Below are positions 49,779 through 58,971 of a stretch of DNA of 64,000 nt, in pieces. The stretch comes from Legionellales bacterium (GTDB lineage Bacteria > Pseudomonadota > Gammaproteobacteria > Berkiellales > Berkiellaceae). The translations under genes were made by a program, and so were the position numbers. Position 1 is the stretch's first letter; each line of letters begins with the position of its first letter. The notes beneath the pieces are model-generated. The model was not told where the DNA came from. It worked only from the letters and a program-made list of their open reading frames with translations, and ran no database searches. The stretch spans positions 231,269 to 295,268 of the forward strand of contig PANA01000002.1 of assembly GCA_002708265.1 (NCBI GenBank), written 5' to 3'.

Positions 49779-50197
49779 GTCGTAGACTTAGAGATACTAG
49801 AAAGCTCAGGTGGCATATAGTTTTCATCATGCTTCGCAAGCACTTGCGTGGCATTAAACACCTTAGAGTCATTAATTTTTCCAAGGGCAACTATTCCCTG
49901 CCCTTCCTTAAAAAGATCTGGCAATATTCCAGTGTAGTAAACAGTAATATTATCTTCATAATCAGTTAGGACAAATTTAACTGATAAGTTATCACTATAC
50001 TCAACACTACCCTCAACGACCATTCCTCCCAAACGAATCACTTTATTTGGTAAAGCAGTCTCTTTCAAAAGCTCGCTTGGGGTATAAAATAGGTTTATGT
50101 TATTACTAAACGCGTACAGTATAAGGCCTACCCCTGCCAAGAGAGCTACTATCATCTTGGTTAGCTTGAACAACCTCGTTCTTTGTGTGGGAGACAT
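49775..50197 (-). CDS. ccmE: Heme chaperone CcmE
   Basis: Periplasmic membrane-anchored chaperone that covalently binds heme. The 140-residue protein has an N-terminal TM helix (about 13-30) and the heme-binding LAKHDENY (His123, Tyr127). The beta-barrel segment RLGGMVVEGSVEY is present. It follows ccmD directly. Confidence 0.96.
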   Translation of the reverse strand: MSPTQRTRLFKLTKMIVALLAGVGLILYAFSNNINLFYTPSELLKETALPNKVIRLGGMVVEGSVEYSDNLSVKFVLTDYEDNITVYYTGILPDLFKEGQGIVALGKINDSKVFNATQVLAKHDENYMPPELSSISKSTT

Positions 50198-50347
50198 CTA
50201 ATACTCCTTATTAACTGCCCGCATAGAATTTCTGATTTGGCAGAAATGAGACCTAACTGCCCAGAAAAGAACAATCAAAGAAGCAAAGCTTAATCCATAT
50301 GCTAGTAGAATGTAAGATGCGTACCTTCCTTCAATCCATGACAGCAT
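50198..50347 (-). CDS. ccmD: Heme exporter protein CcmD
   Basis: A 49-residue single-TM protein too short for most gene finders. It starts MLSWIEGRYASYILLAYG, with the family-typical W..G.YA.Y...AYG pattern, a hydrophobic helix (about 10-30) and a basic tail. It is required to release holo-CcmE from CcmC. The ATG overlaps the ccmC stop (TAATG), and its stop is immediately before the ccmE ATG, so position and sequence both support it. Confidence 0.92.
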   Translation of the reverse strand: MLSWIEGRYASYILLAYGLSFASLIVLFWAVRSHFCQIRNSMRAVNKEY

Positions 50348-51069
50348 TAACTTAGAACCTCTTTAATCCATTTTTTATCTTTAAAAGAGAGGAGTATATT
50401 AGCCCTCAACTTATAGCTAGCAATTAGTGCAAAAACCAATCCAATAGAAATAATCATTACGAGTAGTGGCCAAAGCATTTGATTGGATATGGCGGGCTTT
50501 GCCAATCGAGTAATAGTCGGCCCTTGGTGCAGCGTGTTCCACCAATGAACACTAAAATGAATAATGGGCACGTTAATAAACCCAACAACCGCATAAATAG
50601 AAGACAGTTGGTAATCACTATCTTGATCGTATGACATCGATGACAATGTAATATATCCGAGGTATATAAACAGTAAGAGAAACTCACTGGTTAAGCGCGC
50701 ATCCCAAATCCACCAGGTTCCCCACATTGGTTTTCCCCATATTGCCCCTGTTAAGCAAGCTAGGAAAGTCATTGCTGCACCTGGAATAGCTAAACTTTGA
50801 GCGACAAGTGGAAATATTTTAATTTTCCATACCAGGTATAAGCCTGATAAAAATGCTAGTGCGGTATAAAATCCTAACGACCATATGGCAAATGGAACAT
50901 GAATATAAATAATTCTAAATGCATCCCCTTGTTGGTAGTCTGCAGGCGCTAAAGCCAACCCTCCCCATAAACCAGCAGCTAGTCCAAGTAGCGCGATAAG
51001 GACCAGGTAGGGATTCGCTCTTTCAAGGAATATATATAAAGATTTAGGGTTTAAAAACTGGGTAAACAT
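50347..51069 (-). CDS. ccmC: Heme transporter CcmC
   Basis: Membrane protein that loads heme onto CcmE. The 240-residue protein has six TM helices and the tryptophan-rich WGTWWIWDARLTSEFLLLFIYLGY motif. The conserved histidines are in IHVPFAIWS and IHFSVHWWNTLHQG. Normal length. It follows ccmB by 2 bases and is coupled to ccmD. Confidence 0.96.
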   Translation of the reverse strand: MFTQFLNPKSLYIFLERANPYLVLIALLGLAAGLWGGLALAPADYQQGDAFRIIYIHVPFAIWSLGFYTALAFLSGLYLVWKIKIFPLVAQSLAIPGAAMTFLACLTGAIWGKPMWGTWWIWDARLTSEFLLLFIYLGYITLSSMSYDQDSDYQLSSIYAVVGFINVPIIHFSVHWWNTLHQGPTITRLAKPAISNQMLWPLLVMIISIGLVFALIASYKLRANILLSFKDKKWIKEVLS

Positions 51070-51071
51070 GT

Positions 51072-51716
51072 CTATCCATTTGCGTAGAATAAGGCTTTGC
51101 AGATTAGCGGGGTCAACATTGTCTTGGCAAGTATCAGCATTCCCAACAAAACGTACAAATAGTTTAAGGGGGAATCACCAGCCATATAGGCTGCACTTCC
51201 AAGACTGCCAAATATAATAATAGGGACAAGTAGCGGCAGCAACAAAATAGGGATAATGAGTTGGTTACTGGATGCTTTTAAAGTAAGACACCCACCCAAC
51301 ATGGAAAAAATACTCAGCGTAGGAACCGTTACAATAATAAAAAGAAGACTATAAAGAGACTCCAGAGACGTCAGTTCGTACATTAAAGCGATCATAGGTG
51401 CAGTTAAAATAAATACCAGCGATCCTGAAAGGCTCAGCACCAAGATTAATCGATTAACATTCTTCTCAAGCCCCCCTTTTGTCAGTACCCACTGATCGAC
51501 GACACCATAGGTGTGCTCACGCTTAAAAACAGTACTCGCCTGGAACAGGGTGAACAACGAAAGAGTCATCCATAAAAAGGAAGGGAAAAAAACTTTCAGA
51601 GGCTGAGCGAAATCAGATAAAGTAAACACGCTAACTGTCATGCTTAGCAGAACAAAAATCAATAGATATATCTGTTCAAAAAAAAGGCCTCTGAGCCTAT
51701 GTATCCATTTTGTCAC
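51072..51716 (-). CDS. ccmB: Heme exporter protein CcmB
   Basis: Membrane subunit of the CcmAB ABC complex that drives release of heme-loaded CcmE. About 214 residues with six TM segments, including VYRQ-like KREHTYGVVDQWVLTK and the glycine-rich SMLGGCLTLKAS region. The start is a GTG forming a GTGA overlap with the ccmA stop, with GGAG 6 bases upstream. An earlier GTG adds four residues and lacks a ribosome-binding site. Confidence 0.92.
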   Translation of the reverse strand: MTKWIHRLRGLFFEQIYLLIFVLLSMTVSVFTLSDFAQPLKVFFPSFLWMTLSLFTLFQASTVFKREHTYGVVDQWVLTKGGLEKNVNRLILVLSLSGSLVFILTAPMIALMYELTSLESLYSLLFIIVTVPTLSIFSMLGGCLTLKASSNQLIIPILLLPLLVPIIIFGSLGSAAYMAGDSPLNYLYVLLGMLILAKTMLTPLICKALFYANG

Positions 51717-52339
51717 ATCTGGCTCCACTGTTTTAAACAGATGGTTCGATATTCTAAGCCCTCTGGAACAATATGACTTGTAAATATTATGGTGCCGCCT
51801 GTCTTTTTATGCTCTAAAAAAAGATTGATAACCTTGCCTCTTGCCTCATCATCAAGAGCATCAAATGGTTCATCAAGCACCCAAATCGGATTTGCCTCTA
51901 GGATGACTCGAACTAAAGCTAATGCGCGTAGTTGCCCTTGGGATAAGGATTGCACGTACGACGTCTTTTTACTTTTTAGATTAAAATGACTGAGCCAAGC
52001 TATAAGATCTTCCTCAGATGCGGACAGAAAACAGTCCTTAACGGTTAAAAATGGATCTAAGCCAGACTGGTGCGATAAATACGAGTGCTGCTCTTTACGG
52101 CGAACTGTTCCCTCTGTTGGATGAATCAAGCCACACATCACACGTAGTAAAGTTGACTTTCCACACCCATTTGGACCCTTAATGTAGAGGATTTCACCAG
52201 GTGATGCAGCGAAACTAATGTTTTTAGCCAAAACTCTACCTGCCCGTTTAATTTGAAGCATTGAGAGGGATAACAATGGGCCTGATACCGAGCGATCAAG
52301 TTCATTCATATTTTCAATCTCTTGGAAATCATCTAACAT
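51713..52339 (-). CDS. ccmA: Cytochrome c maturation ATPase CcmA
   Basis: ATPase of the CcmAB complex. It has Walker A GPNGCGKST, the ABC signature LSQGQLRALAL, Walker B IWVLDEPFDALDDEA and a switch His in IIFTSH. The start is uncertain: ATG at 52339 gives 208 residues, ATG at 52309 (MNELDRS) gives 198; E. coli CcmA has 207. The reading frame runs open far upstream, but that part is antisense to sohB. First gene of the ccm operon. Confidence 0.92.
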   Translation of the reverse strand: MLDDFQEIENMNELDRSVSGPLLSLSMLQIKRAGRVLAKNISFAASPGEILYIKGPNGCGKSTLLRVMCGLIHPTEGTVRRKEQHSYLSHQSGLDPFLTVKDCFLSASEEDLIAWLSHFNLKSKKTSYVQSLSQGQLRALALVRVILEANPIWVLDEPFDALDDEARGKVINLFLEHKKTGGTIIFTSHIVPEGLEYRTICLKQWSQM

Positions 52340-52388
52340 GAAAACTCTAACTACGTTTAAAAGATATTCAACTAAATAAGGACTGCAC

Positions 52389-53414
52389 GTGTTCGAACAG
52401 TATATTCTATTTTTAATGAAAGGTTTGACGATTGCCTTTTTGTTTGTTGGGGTGCTTGCTTTTTTTGGTATGATTATCGCTCGAATAAAAGAGCAATCCA
52501 GCTCACATACTGAGGGGGCTATATCTGTCTCCAATGTAACAGATGAATACGATGAAATTAGAGACTTACTTGAAGAAGAGACGTTAAATTCTTCTGATCT
52601 AAAAAGTCTTAAACGTGAGCGCAAAAAAGAAGAAAAACTTAAAAGAAAGCAATCATCTGATAATGATTCAGAAAAGCGTGTATTTGTTGTTAACTTTGTT
52701 GGTGATACTGAAGCCTCAGAAGTCCACCATATGCGTGAAGTTATCACCGCTATTGTGATGACCGCCAAAAGCCAGGATGAGGTTGTCATAACCCTCGAGA
52801 GCAATGGTGGATATGTACATAGTTATGGTTATGCCGCTGCTCAAATACAACGTATTACTGACAAGGGTATTCCCTGCACTATCTGTGTCGATACTGTTGC
52901 TGCCAGTGGTGGGTATTTGATGGCATGTGTCGCAGACAAAATCGTTGCCGCACCTTTTGCAATTGTGGGTTCTATTGGCGTAATAGCTGAACTACCAAAC
53001 TTTAATCGGTTTTTGAAAAAATATGATATTGATTACGAACAGCATACAGCGGGTAAATACAAATCGACTTTATCTATGTTCGCTGAAAATACTGATGAAG
53101 GCCGCAGCAAGTTTAAAGAAGAGCTGGCCCAAACCCATGTTCTGTTTAAAGACTTTCTAAAAGAAAACCGGCAAAATGTAAATGTTGAGAATATAGCAAC
53201 AGGTGAGTACTGGCATGCTAGACAAGCGTTATCACTTGGTCTTATTGATACCATCTCCACAAGTGATGATTACCTACTAAATTTTTGGAAAAAAGGTCAT
53301 AGCATATACAAGGTATCGTACTCAGAAAAAAAGACTTTTTTAGACAAGCTCAGTGAAAAGTTTGCTGAAGCCTCTCGAAAACTTGTCGCCTCAGTTATGA
53401 AAAGCATCAAATGA
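52389..53414 (+). CDS. sohB: Inner-membrane peptidase SohB (S49 family)
   Basis: Signal-peptide-peptidase-like serine protease in the inner membrane with its active site outside. The 341-residue protein has an N-terminal TM helix (about 11-33), a charged linker to about 95, then the S49 core. The nucleophile is Ser173 in DTVAASGGYLMACVA and the catalytic Lys is in AGKYKSTLSMF (223 or 225). The start is GTG with AAGGA 8 bases upstream. It is divergent from ccmA and overlaps the next gene by ATGA. Confidence 0.92.
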   Translation: MFEQYILFLMKGLTIAFLFVGVLAFFGMIIARIKEQSSSHTEGAISVSNVTDEYDEIRDLLEEETLNSSDLKSLKRERKKEEKLKRKQSSDNDSEKRVFVVNFVGDTEASEVHHMREVITAIVMTAKSQDEVVITLESNGGYVHSYGYAAAQIQRITDKGIPCTICVDTVAASGGYLMACVADKIVAAPFAIVGSIGVIAELPNFNRFLKKYDIDYEQHTAGKYKSTLSMFAENTDEGRSKFKEELAQTHVLFKDFLKENRQNVNVENIATGEYWHARQALSLGLIDTISTSDDYLLNFWKKGHSIYKVSYSEKKTFLDKLSEKFAEASRKLVASVMKSIK

Positions 53415-55267
53415 CAACAGCCGTCATCGTCTCATCTGAGTGTTTTTTTCATGAAAACGGCACGTTTAATACGTCTCTTGTTTCCTATCTTGAGTCTTTC
53501 AAATACCGTGCTATATTTGTTTTTTGTAATGATTTCCCGGCTTTGCCCTCAAGCAGTGTGACGCTTTGCGAGAAGCGACTGGCAGAGTATGGCTTTAAGC
53601 CCCATTATTTTTTGCCGAAGCTTGACGGTTCGGACCAATGTTTTCAACCTACTGATGCCAGAAACAAAGCACACGAGCCTGTTTCCTTTCAGTTGATGCT
53701 TTCAACATTCAGAAAAGCCTTATATATTGACAATACGCTAACACATTTATCATTCATACTCGATTTTAAATTGCCTGAAACTAATTATCTAGAACTAGGC
53801 TTTGAGCATCCACGCTTTCCGACTCGTCGACCTTTGGGGACCTTCAATACTGTATCTGACTGTGAGGTTAAGGTATATTCTTACCTATCTGCTTCAGGAA
53901 CAGATCCCTCAAAGCAAAATCGTTTCCCAACAAGGAAGGCCCTTGTTTACAACGGTCGTATTTATAGCTCCACCCGACTTACTGTTCCAGGAATAGTTTT
54001 TTTTGCCCTTGCTCCTGCCAGTCAGGTTTATTCTCCCATAAATCTTTCGGTACTTCTGAATGAAAACCCATTTGAATTATACCCATATGAGTTCAAACAT
54101 CGGTACACACGTACCAACTGGTTAACTAGTCTTATTCAGCCGGGGATAGAAACTGCTTTATACAAATTTCTAAATGCTCTTGAAGAATATTTTCCTGATA
54201 GGGAATCACTAAATATATCTTATCACCTCTCAACATTTATGTGGAGAAAAGTGAATTCAGACTATTTAGATATACTACAAAAAAAGGGGGTTATATCTGC
54301 AGAATCTCCTATCCCCAAATTTATTGCTACACAACTTAAAAATCCTGCCTCCTCTTTACTAAACTCACTATCAATTGATTTAACATCTCAGTTGAAAACC
54401 CGTTTTAAAATAGATTCTGGCATAAAAAGGGCCGCTAAACTTCTGTTTTCAAGACTGCTTAAACTACAAAACTTGCTGTCCCCCGCAAGCGGATGTCGTT
54501 CTTCGACTGAGTATTATCGAATGAGTTCTGGGTTTCCACTGATGTCGCTTTTTAACAAGCTTAGAACAGATAATCCCAGCGCTTTATTAACTGCTCTAAA
54601 TGAAAATGCACCTCTTCTTCAAGAACTATCAGATGAATACGCTCTCTATTTTGATAACCCCAAGGAGCTCATTGAGGTTGTCGGTGTGTTAATGAAATTA
54701 TTAGATAGGGTTGTTCTTCAGCCATACTATGGTGGTCATGTTTCTTACCCTACCCCAGCAGCAATTATCGAAGCAGCATCATTTTCTCCAATGAGAGCAC
54801 ATACAAGAACAGGGCCCTCACTAATCGATGTAAAAATATTAGCTTTATTTAATCTGGAAAGACTTAAGGCTATGACGCCAGAAATGGAACATGCGAGTGC
54901 GCACTCATTTACAAGTACAGATCTCTGTACAATACTTCAGCATCTTCAACAGATACATGCGGCATTCCAGACCCCACCTGTAATGTACTCAAACTTAAAT
55001 TCACTCATTGACTTCTTATTTTCAAAAAGCACACATGACGCTATGTCATTGCTTGGGTTTATCTTGAAATATTTTTCTCACCCTCATTTCGTACACTTTA
55101 TTGAAAATGATACTAAAACTAGTACACCATTTGCCTTATCAAATGAAAGAGTTCGCAAAGCAATTTCGGAAAACATATTGAATATTGCCCAACTTCTTGA
55201 GATTTATGCATCTGAAATGTATACAGTTAGTTTTGCTAAGACATCTCGTATAGCCGCTCGACATTAA
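53411..55267 (+). CDS. Unrecognised 618-residue protein coupled to sohB
   Basis: I do not recognise this protein. The first 40 or so residues read like the start of an alpha/beta domain (TAVIVSSECFF, YRAIFVFCNDF). The middle contains YNGRIYSSTRLTVPGIVFFALAP. From residue 240 on it is mostly helical, with few cysteines and no clear TM helix or signal peptide. The ATG overlaps the sohB stop (ATGA), so the two proteins are made together. The 3' end overlaps the end of fliA on the other strand by 4 bases. A secreted or membrane-associated role cannot be judged from sequence. Confidence 0.75.
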   Translation: MTTAVIVSSECFFHENGTFNTSLVSYLESFKYRAIFVFCNDFPALPSSSVTLCEKRLAEYGFKPHYFLPKLDGSDQCFQPTDARNKAHEPVSFQLMLSTFRKALYIDNTLTHLSFILDFKLPETNYLELGFEHPRFPTRRPLGTFNTVSDCEVKVYSYLSASGTDPSKQNRFPTRKALVYNGRIYSSTRLTVPGIVFFALAPASQVYSPINLSVLLNENPFELYPYEFKHRYTRTNWLTSLIQPGIETALYKFLNALEEYFPDRESLNISYHLSTFMWRKVNSDYLDILQKKGVISAESPIPKFIATQLKNPASSLLNSLSIDLTSQLKTRFKIDSGIKRAAKLLFSRLLKLQNLLSPASGCRSSTEYYRMSSGFPLMSLFNKLRTDNPSALLTALNENAPLLQELSDEYALYFDNPKELIEVVGVLMKLLDRVVLQPYYGGHVSYPTPAAIIEAASFSPMRAHTRTGPSLIDVKILALFNLERLKAMTPEMEHASAHSFTSTDLCTILQHLQQIHAAFQTPPVMYSNLNSLIDFLFSKSTHDAMSLLGFILKYFSHPHFVHFIENDTKTSTPFALSNERVRKAISENILNIAQLLEIYASEMYTVSFAKTSRIAARH

Positions 55268-55983
55268 TCTTGGTCGTCACTGGCAGACAGTCTTGATTTT
55301 AGCCTCAGAACCGCCTGTGAATGTATCTGACTGATTCTAGACTCGGTTACTCCAAGAACCTCTCCAACTTCTTTCAGATTCAAATCTTCCTCATAGTACA
55401 ACGCTAAAACAAGTCGTTCTTTCTGAGGAAGTTTGGAAACCTGCTCTGCTAGCTGTTCTTTATATTTAATAACTTTTACTGCTTCAAGAGGAGAGTCCGT
55501 TTGTTGAAAAAACGTTCCTAATCCGTCATCTGAGATGACACTAGTATCTTCAAGCTCACAAACTCTAACGCCATTAGTGTCTTGTAACATGTTATGGTAT
55601 TCATCAAGTGAAACTCCCATTTTTTCAGCGACATCAGCATCCTTCGCATCTCTTCCAGTTTCATTTTCAACCATTCGAATCGCATCTAATATCCGTCTTG
55701 AGTTTCTATGAACTGATCGCGGAGCCCAATCCCCTCTTCTTAATTCATCAATCATGGCCCCTTTAATCCTAATTGAGGCAAATGTTGAGAAGGAGGCCCC
55801 TTTACTATCATCAAAGTTGTTCATGGCTTCTAGTAGACCTACCATCCCTGACTGAACAAGATCTTCATATTTAACACTACTGGGTAATCTTCCTGTCATA
55901 TGCTTGGCAATTTTAGTTACCAATAAAATGTGTTCATCCTTTACTGCCTCAGCTGCACTGTATGATTCTGTGGAGTTTTTCAC
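55264..55983 (-). CDS. fliA: RNA polymerase sigma factor FliA (sigma-28)
   Basis: Directs RNA polymerase to class III flagellar and related promoters. About 239 residues with region 2 LVQSGMVGLLEAMNNFD and FSTFASIRIKGAMIDELRRGDWAPRSV (the RGDW..R signature of FliA). Region 3 reads GRDAKDADVAEKMGVSLDEY, and region 4 has LVLALYYEEDLNLKEVGEVLGVTESRISQIHSQAVLRL. The GTG at 55983 is chosen because GGGAG lies 7 bases upstream; a GTG two codons earlier is too close to that site. No flagellar structural gene is in the window. Confidence 0.93.
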   Translation of the reverse strand: MKNSTESYSAAEAVKDEHILLVTKIAKHMTGRLPSSVKYEDLVQSGMVGLLEAMNNFDDSKGASFSTFASIRIKGAMIDELRRGDWAPRSVHRNSRRILDAIRMVENETGRDAKDADVAEKMGVSLDEYHNMLQDTNGVRVCELEDTSVISDDGLGTFFQQTDSPLEAVKVIKYKEQLAEQVSKLPQKERLVLALYYEEDLNLKEVGEVLGVTESRISQIHSQAVLRLKSRLSASDDQD

Positions 55984-56171
55984 TGGCACTCTCCCTATCT
56001 TGTCCCTAGTTCCTAACCGGCCTACACAGTTTTAATAGCAACAAGCATGCCAAATGATTGATTTTTAATATTCCAAGAAATCAATGAGATAAAAATCGTT
56101 AAAAACAACTTGAATCTAGTCTTTGGGGTAGGTTTTGACAGGGTGAAATGAAGTTTGACGACTCGAGATGA

Positions 56172-57122
56172 TCAATATGAATAGTGAACGGTCACCTGTG
56201 AGCCATTGCTTTTAAAATCCAAACCGGAACAGACATCTCTAATCAGTTTAAATCCACGCCCAAAATACTTAGTAGATTCACTTTTAGATGTTGATAGGGT
56301 TTTCTCAAAATCAAAACCCTTTCCACTATCTTCTAGGGTTGCTATCAACATCCCTTTTCTTTCAGGCGTAAATTCATTTGTGAGGGAGATTTTTACATAC
56401 CCACTAGATAAGTCATTTAGTTTTTTTTCACGCGCCTCGTAATACTCAACAATGCCATCTGGAGACTTTTTAAGATCTGAATTTAATCCTAAGACCCCAT
56501 GTTCAATAGCATTTGAATACATCTCCGCTATAACGGTCGTTAATAAAGAGCTTTTTTCGTGAAAAATCGGACTTCTGCTAAATAACGCATTAACAAAGGG
56601 AACAGGGTTTATATGGGGTAATTCCTTTTTTGTTAGCTCAAAAGAGACTGACCATGTATACCCTTTTTTTCTATTATCTGAAATCGGGCGAATAGAAAGA
56701 TTTCTGAAATTGGCTTTCTCATCAAATAAAATCGGGCTAGAATCATCTTTGGCTAAAGGGTTTGGCTTAATCTGCCCTTGTTGAATCTCTCCTCCATAAA
56801 CGCATTTTTTTTCACCAGACTGATCTAATAATGCAAGCTTAAAATCCGTTGATATACTCTCAAGACTAACCAAAGAGGATGTTATAGATTTGTACAGAGA
56901 TTCAGCAGAACCATCCGATAGGGCAGCTTCTTCAGCGACTAGCGGTAAAGCGATTAAATGACTTAGCTGTAGGCATTGAACCTCTGAAAGCATATACGTG
57001 TCTGGATAGGACGTACAAAAGACATTAAATGTCTCCTTGCCATCAGATAGCGTATCCACAATAAGGGAGGATTCAAATAGACTACTACTAACAATATCTG
57101 GAACGCGTTTAAAATCACTCAA
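56172..57122 (-). CDS. RsbW-type ATPase (anti-sigma-like) with unknown N-terminal domain
   Basis: A 316-residue protein whose C-terminal third (about 185-316) is a GHKL ATPase of the anti-sigma (RsbW/SpoIIAB) type. The N box is VIAEMYSNAIEHGVLG, the G1 box LEDSGKGFDF, and the G2 box FGRGFKLIRDVC. The first 180 residues match nothing I know; no PP2C metal motif or receiver domain is seen. The start codon is TTG, within the last codons of the STAS gene (8-base overlap). It lies between the STAS protein and fliA, so it is likely a partner-switching kinase or anti-sigma factor. Confidence 0.8.
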   Translation of the reverse strand: MSDFKRVPDIVSSSLFESSLIVDTLSDGKETFNVFCTSYPDTYMLSEVQCLQLSHLIALPLVAEEAALSDGSAESLYKSITSSLVSLESISTDFKLALLDQSGEKKCVYGGEIQQGQIKPNPLAKDDSSPILFDEKANFRNLSIRPISDNRKKGYTWSVSFELTKKELPHINPVPFVNALFSRSPIFHEKSSLLTTVIAEMYSNAIEHGVLGLNSDLKKSPDGIVEYYEAREKKLNDLSSGYVKISLTNEFTPERKGMLIATLEDSGKGFDFEKTLSTSKSESTKYFGRGFKLIRDVCSGLDFKSNGSQVTVHYSY

Positions 57123-57417
57123 TTTTAAATAGCTCGTCCAGTTTTGTAATTGTTAGAATTTTCTTAACATCCGGAATAGCATTGACGATGCGAACATCAG
57201 ACTTGTCCCCACCTGCGTAATCCCTAAGTGCTAAAAGCATACCTAAAGCGGATGAATCTAGATACTCTGCTTCTTCTAAGTCCAGAATATAACTTTCCTG
57301 TTTGCCGTGCTTCTCGTATGATTTTCTAAAGTCTTGCAGTGCATTAAAATCAAAACGACCTTCAACTTTAATAATCAAAGACTTTTTGTCGTCAGAAAGT
57401 GTTGATGTAATAGCCAT
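57115..57417 (-). CDS. Anti-anti-sigma factor (STAS), HsbA-like
   Basis: A 100-residue STAS-domain protein. The phosphorylatable serine is in EYLDSSALGMLLALRDYAGGD (Ser56 or its neighbour Ser55). The sequence is close to Pseudomonas HsbA throughout: VEGRFDFNALQDFRKSYE and IVNAIPDVKKILTITKLDELF. HsbA is known to bind FlgM, the anti-sigma factor of FliA, or a diguanylate cyclase depending on its phosphorylation. Here the gene is next to fliA itself. The ribosome-binding site GAGAGG is good. Confidence 0.88.
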   Translation of the reverse strand: MAITSTLSDDKKSLIIKVEGRFDFNALQDFRKSYEKHGKQESYILDLEEAEYLDSSALGMLLALRDYAGGDKSDVRIVNAIPDVKKILTITKLDELFKIE

Positions 57418-57486
57418 AAGAACCTCTCAACCAATTAAAACTAACTCTATAGAGAATAAGACAGACAACGAAGATAGTCTATAAGC

Positions 57487-58875
57487 TTAGCTGTCTGTTT
57501 CACTAATATCATCCCGGTCTATTTGATACTTTCGCATTTTTTCTACCAACGTAGTACGTCCTAAACCTAATCGCTGCGCTGCTCTTGATACTGTGCCATC
57601 GCTTTCCTCAAGTGCTAACTTTATATAATTTGCTTCCAAATTGCTCAGCAGTTCTTTCAAATCAAAATCGCCCTCAGGCAGACGTGCTTCAGGTATGCGA
57701 CTCGGGGTTATTCGTCCCTGCTGCTTTAACTTTTGAGAAATCTCAGCAGCATCGATAAGCTGATTCGAGAACTCAACAGTTAGACGCTCAAGTAGATTCG
57801 AAAGCTCTCTGATATTTCCCGGCCAATCGTAATCATTCAGTGCTTTTAAAGCCGTAGAGCTTAGCCGTATCTTTTTCTTATGACGAGCCTCAAGGGTTTG
57901 TAACAAGTTTTGAACAATTAGAGGAATATCTTCCTTTCGAGCTCTTAACGGTGGAATTTCGATTGGAAATACATTGAGGCGATAATATAAATCTTCTCTA
58001 AACCGCCCCTCTAAAATAGCTTTTCGTAGATTGCAGTGAGTAGCCGCAATCACTCTTACATCTGCTTTAATAGGAGTGTTACTTCCTACTCTCTCGTAAG
58101 TTCTGTCTTCTAAGACTCTCAAGAGTTTTACTTGCATAGGCAGTGGCATGTCACCGATTTCATCGAGAAACAATGTCCCGCCTTGTGCCACTTCAAATCT
58201 TCCTAGTCGTTTGGTCATTGCGCCGGTAAAAGCCCCTTTTTCATGTCCAAAAAGTTCGCTTTCTAGAAGTTCACTAGGAATAGCGCCGCAGTTCACCGCA
58301 ACGAATTTATTATTTGAACGCTTCGATAGGTAGTGAATGTTCTTAGCAACCATTTCTTTCCCACTCCCGGATTCACCCGTAATTAGAACGTTCACATCTG
58401 AATCAGTAAGTTGAAGTATATTTTCTCTAACCTTGGTTATCTCAGGTGTTTTACCTACAAGCTTTTTAAAGAGAACTTCCGTATTGCCACTGTTAATTGT
58501 TTGAGAGGGGAGATCTTCTGGCTTGAAGCTTTCACACTTTCTAATCAAGGCCATCATGTCAGGATACTTTAAAGGAAGCGCCAAACTTCCAATTACGCGC
58601 CAGTCATGCTGTTGCTGAATCAATGGATGATTTTTATTACTATCAACGAGAATAATTGGCGTATGAGGGTATTTTTCAGTAATTGTTTCGAGCGAATAAT
58701 CCCCTAGACTATTAGCATTGATAACCAAAGCAAATAGATTGTCCTCAATATTGGTAATAGTTTTTTCACAGGTGCGAGTGACAACCTTCTCTCCTGCAAA
58801 CTCTAATAGCGTTTGCAGCTGATATCGAGATTCATCATTATCATCAACCAATAACATTTTACGCGGTTGTGCCAT
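57487..58875 (-). CDS. fleQ: Sigma-54-dependent activator, FleQ/FlrA-like
   Basis: Enhancer-binding activator that works with RpoN. The 462-residue protein has a receiver-like N-domain (1-115) in which the usual phospho-acceptor Asp appears to be Asn (VINANS, about 51-56), as in the atypical FleQ branch. The AAA+ domain has Walker A GESGSGKE (167-174), GAFTGA (214-219), Walker B FLDEIGD (236-242). A Fis-type HTH near 430-450 reads [21 protein letters not shown]. In relatives it controls flagellar, biofilm and c-di-GMP genes. It heads a same-strand group with the STAS, ATPase and fliA genes. Confidence 0.88.
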   Translation of the reverse strand: MAQPRKMLLVDDNDESRYQLQTLLEFAGEKVVTRTCEKTITNIEDNLFALVINANSLGDYSLETITEKYPHTPIILVDSNKNHPLIQQQHDWRVIGSLALPLKYPDMMALIRKCESFKPEDLPSQTINSGNTEVLFKKLVGKTPEITKVRENILQLTDSDVNVLITGESGSGKEMVAKNIHYLSKRSNNKFVAVNCGAIPSELLESELFGHEKGAFTGAMTKRLGRFEVAQGGTLFLDEIGDMPLPMQVKLLRVLEDRTYERVGSNTPIKADVRVIAATHCNLRKAILEGRFREDLYYRLNVFPIEIPPLRARKEDIPLIVQNLLQTLEARHKKKIRLSSTALKALNDYDWPGNIRELSNLLERLTVEFSNQLIDAAEISQKLKQQGRITPSRIPEARLPEGDFDLKELLSNLEANYIKLALEESDGTVSRAAQRLGLGRTTLVEKMRKYQIDRDDISETDS

Positions 58876-58930
58876 TGCTCTGCCCTATTACAATTCTGGT
58901 ATATACTCTAGGTCGGCCAGATGGCTACTC

Positions 58931-58954
58931 TAGACACTTAAGTAATAGTGTCTA
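58931..58954. promoter_or_regulatory. Inverted repeat upstream of the fleQ-like gene
   Basis: TAGACACT and AGTGTCTA are a perfect 8-bp inverted repeat with an 8-base spacer. It lies 56 bases before the fleQ start and 18 bases after the end of the small gene at 58972, both on the minus strand. It could be an operator (two half-sites about one helical turn and a half apart) or the end structure of the small gene; no T-run supports the latter. Confidence 0.4.
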
Positions 58955-58971
58955 ATGTGTTTGTTGGCAAG

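Noticed and set aside
52340..52804. Long N-terminal extension of the ccmA frame
   Set aside because: It is antisense to the start of sohB and gives a Ser-rich, low-complexity sequence; CcmA length fits the internal start.
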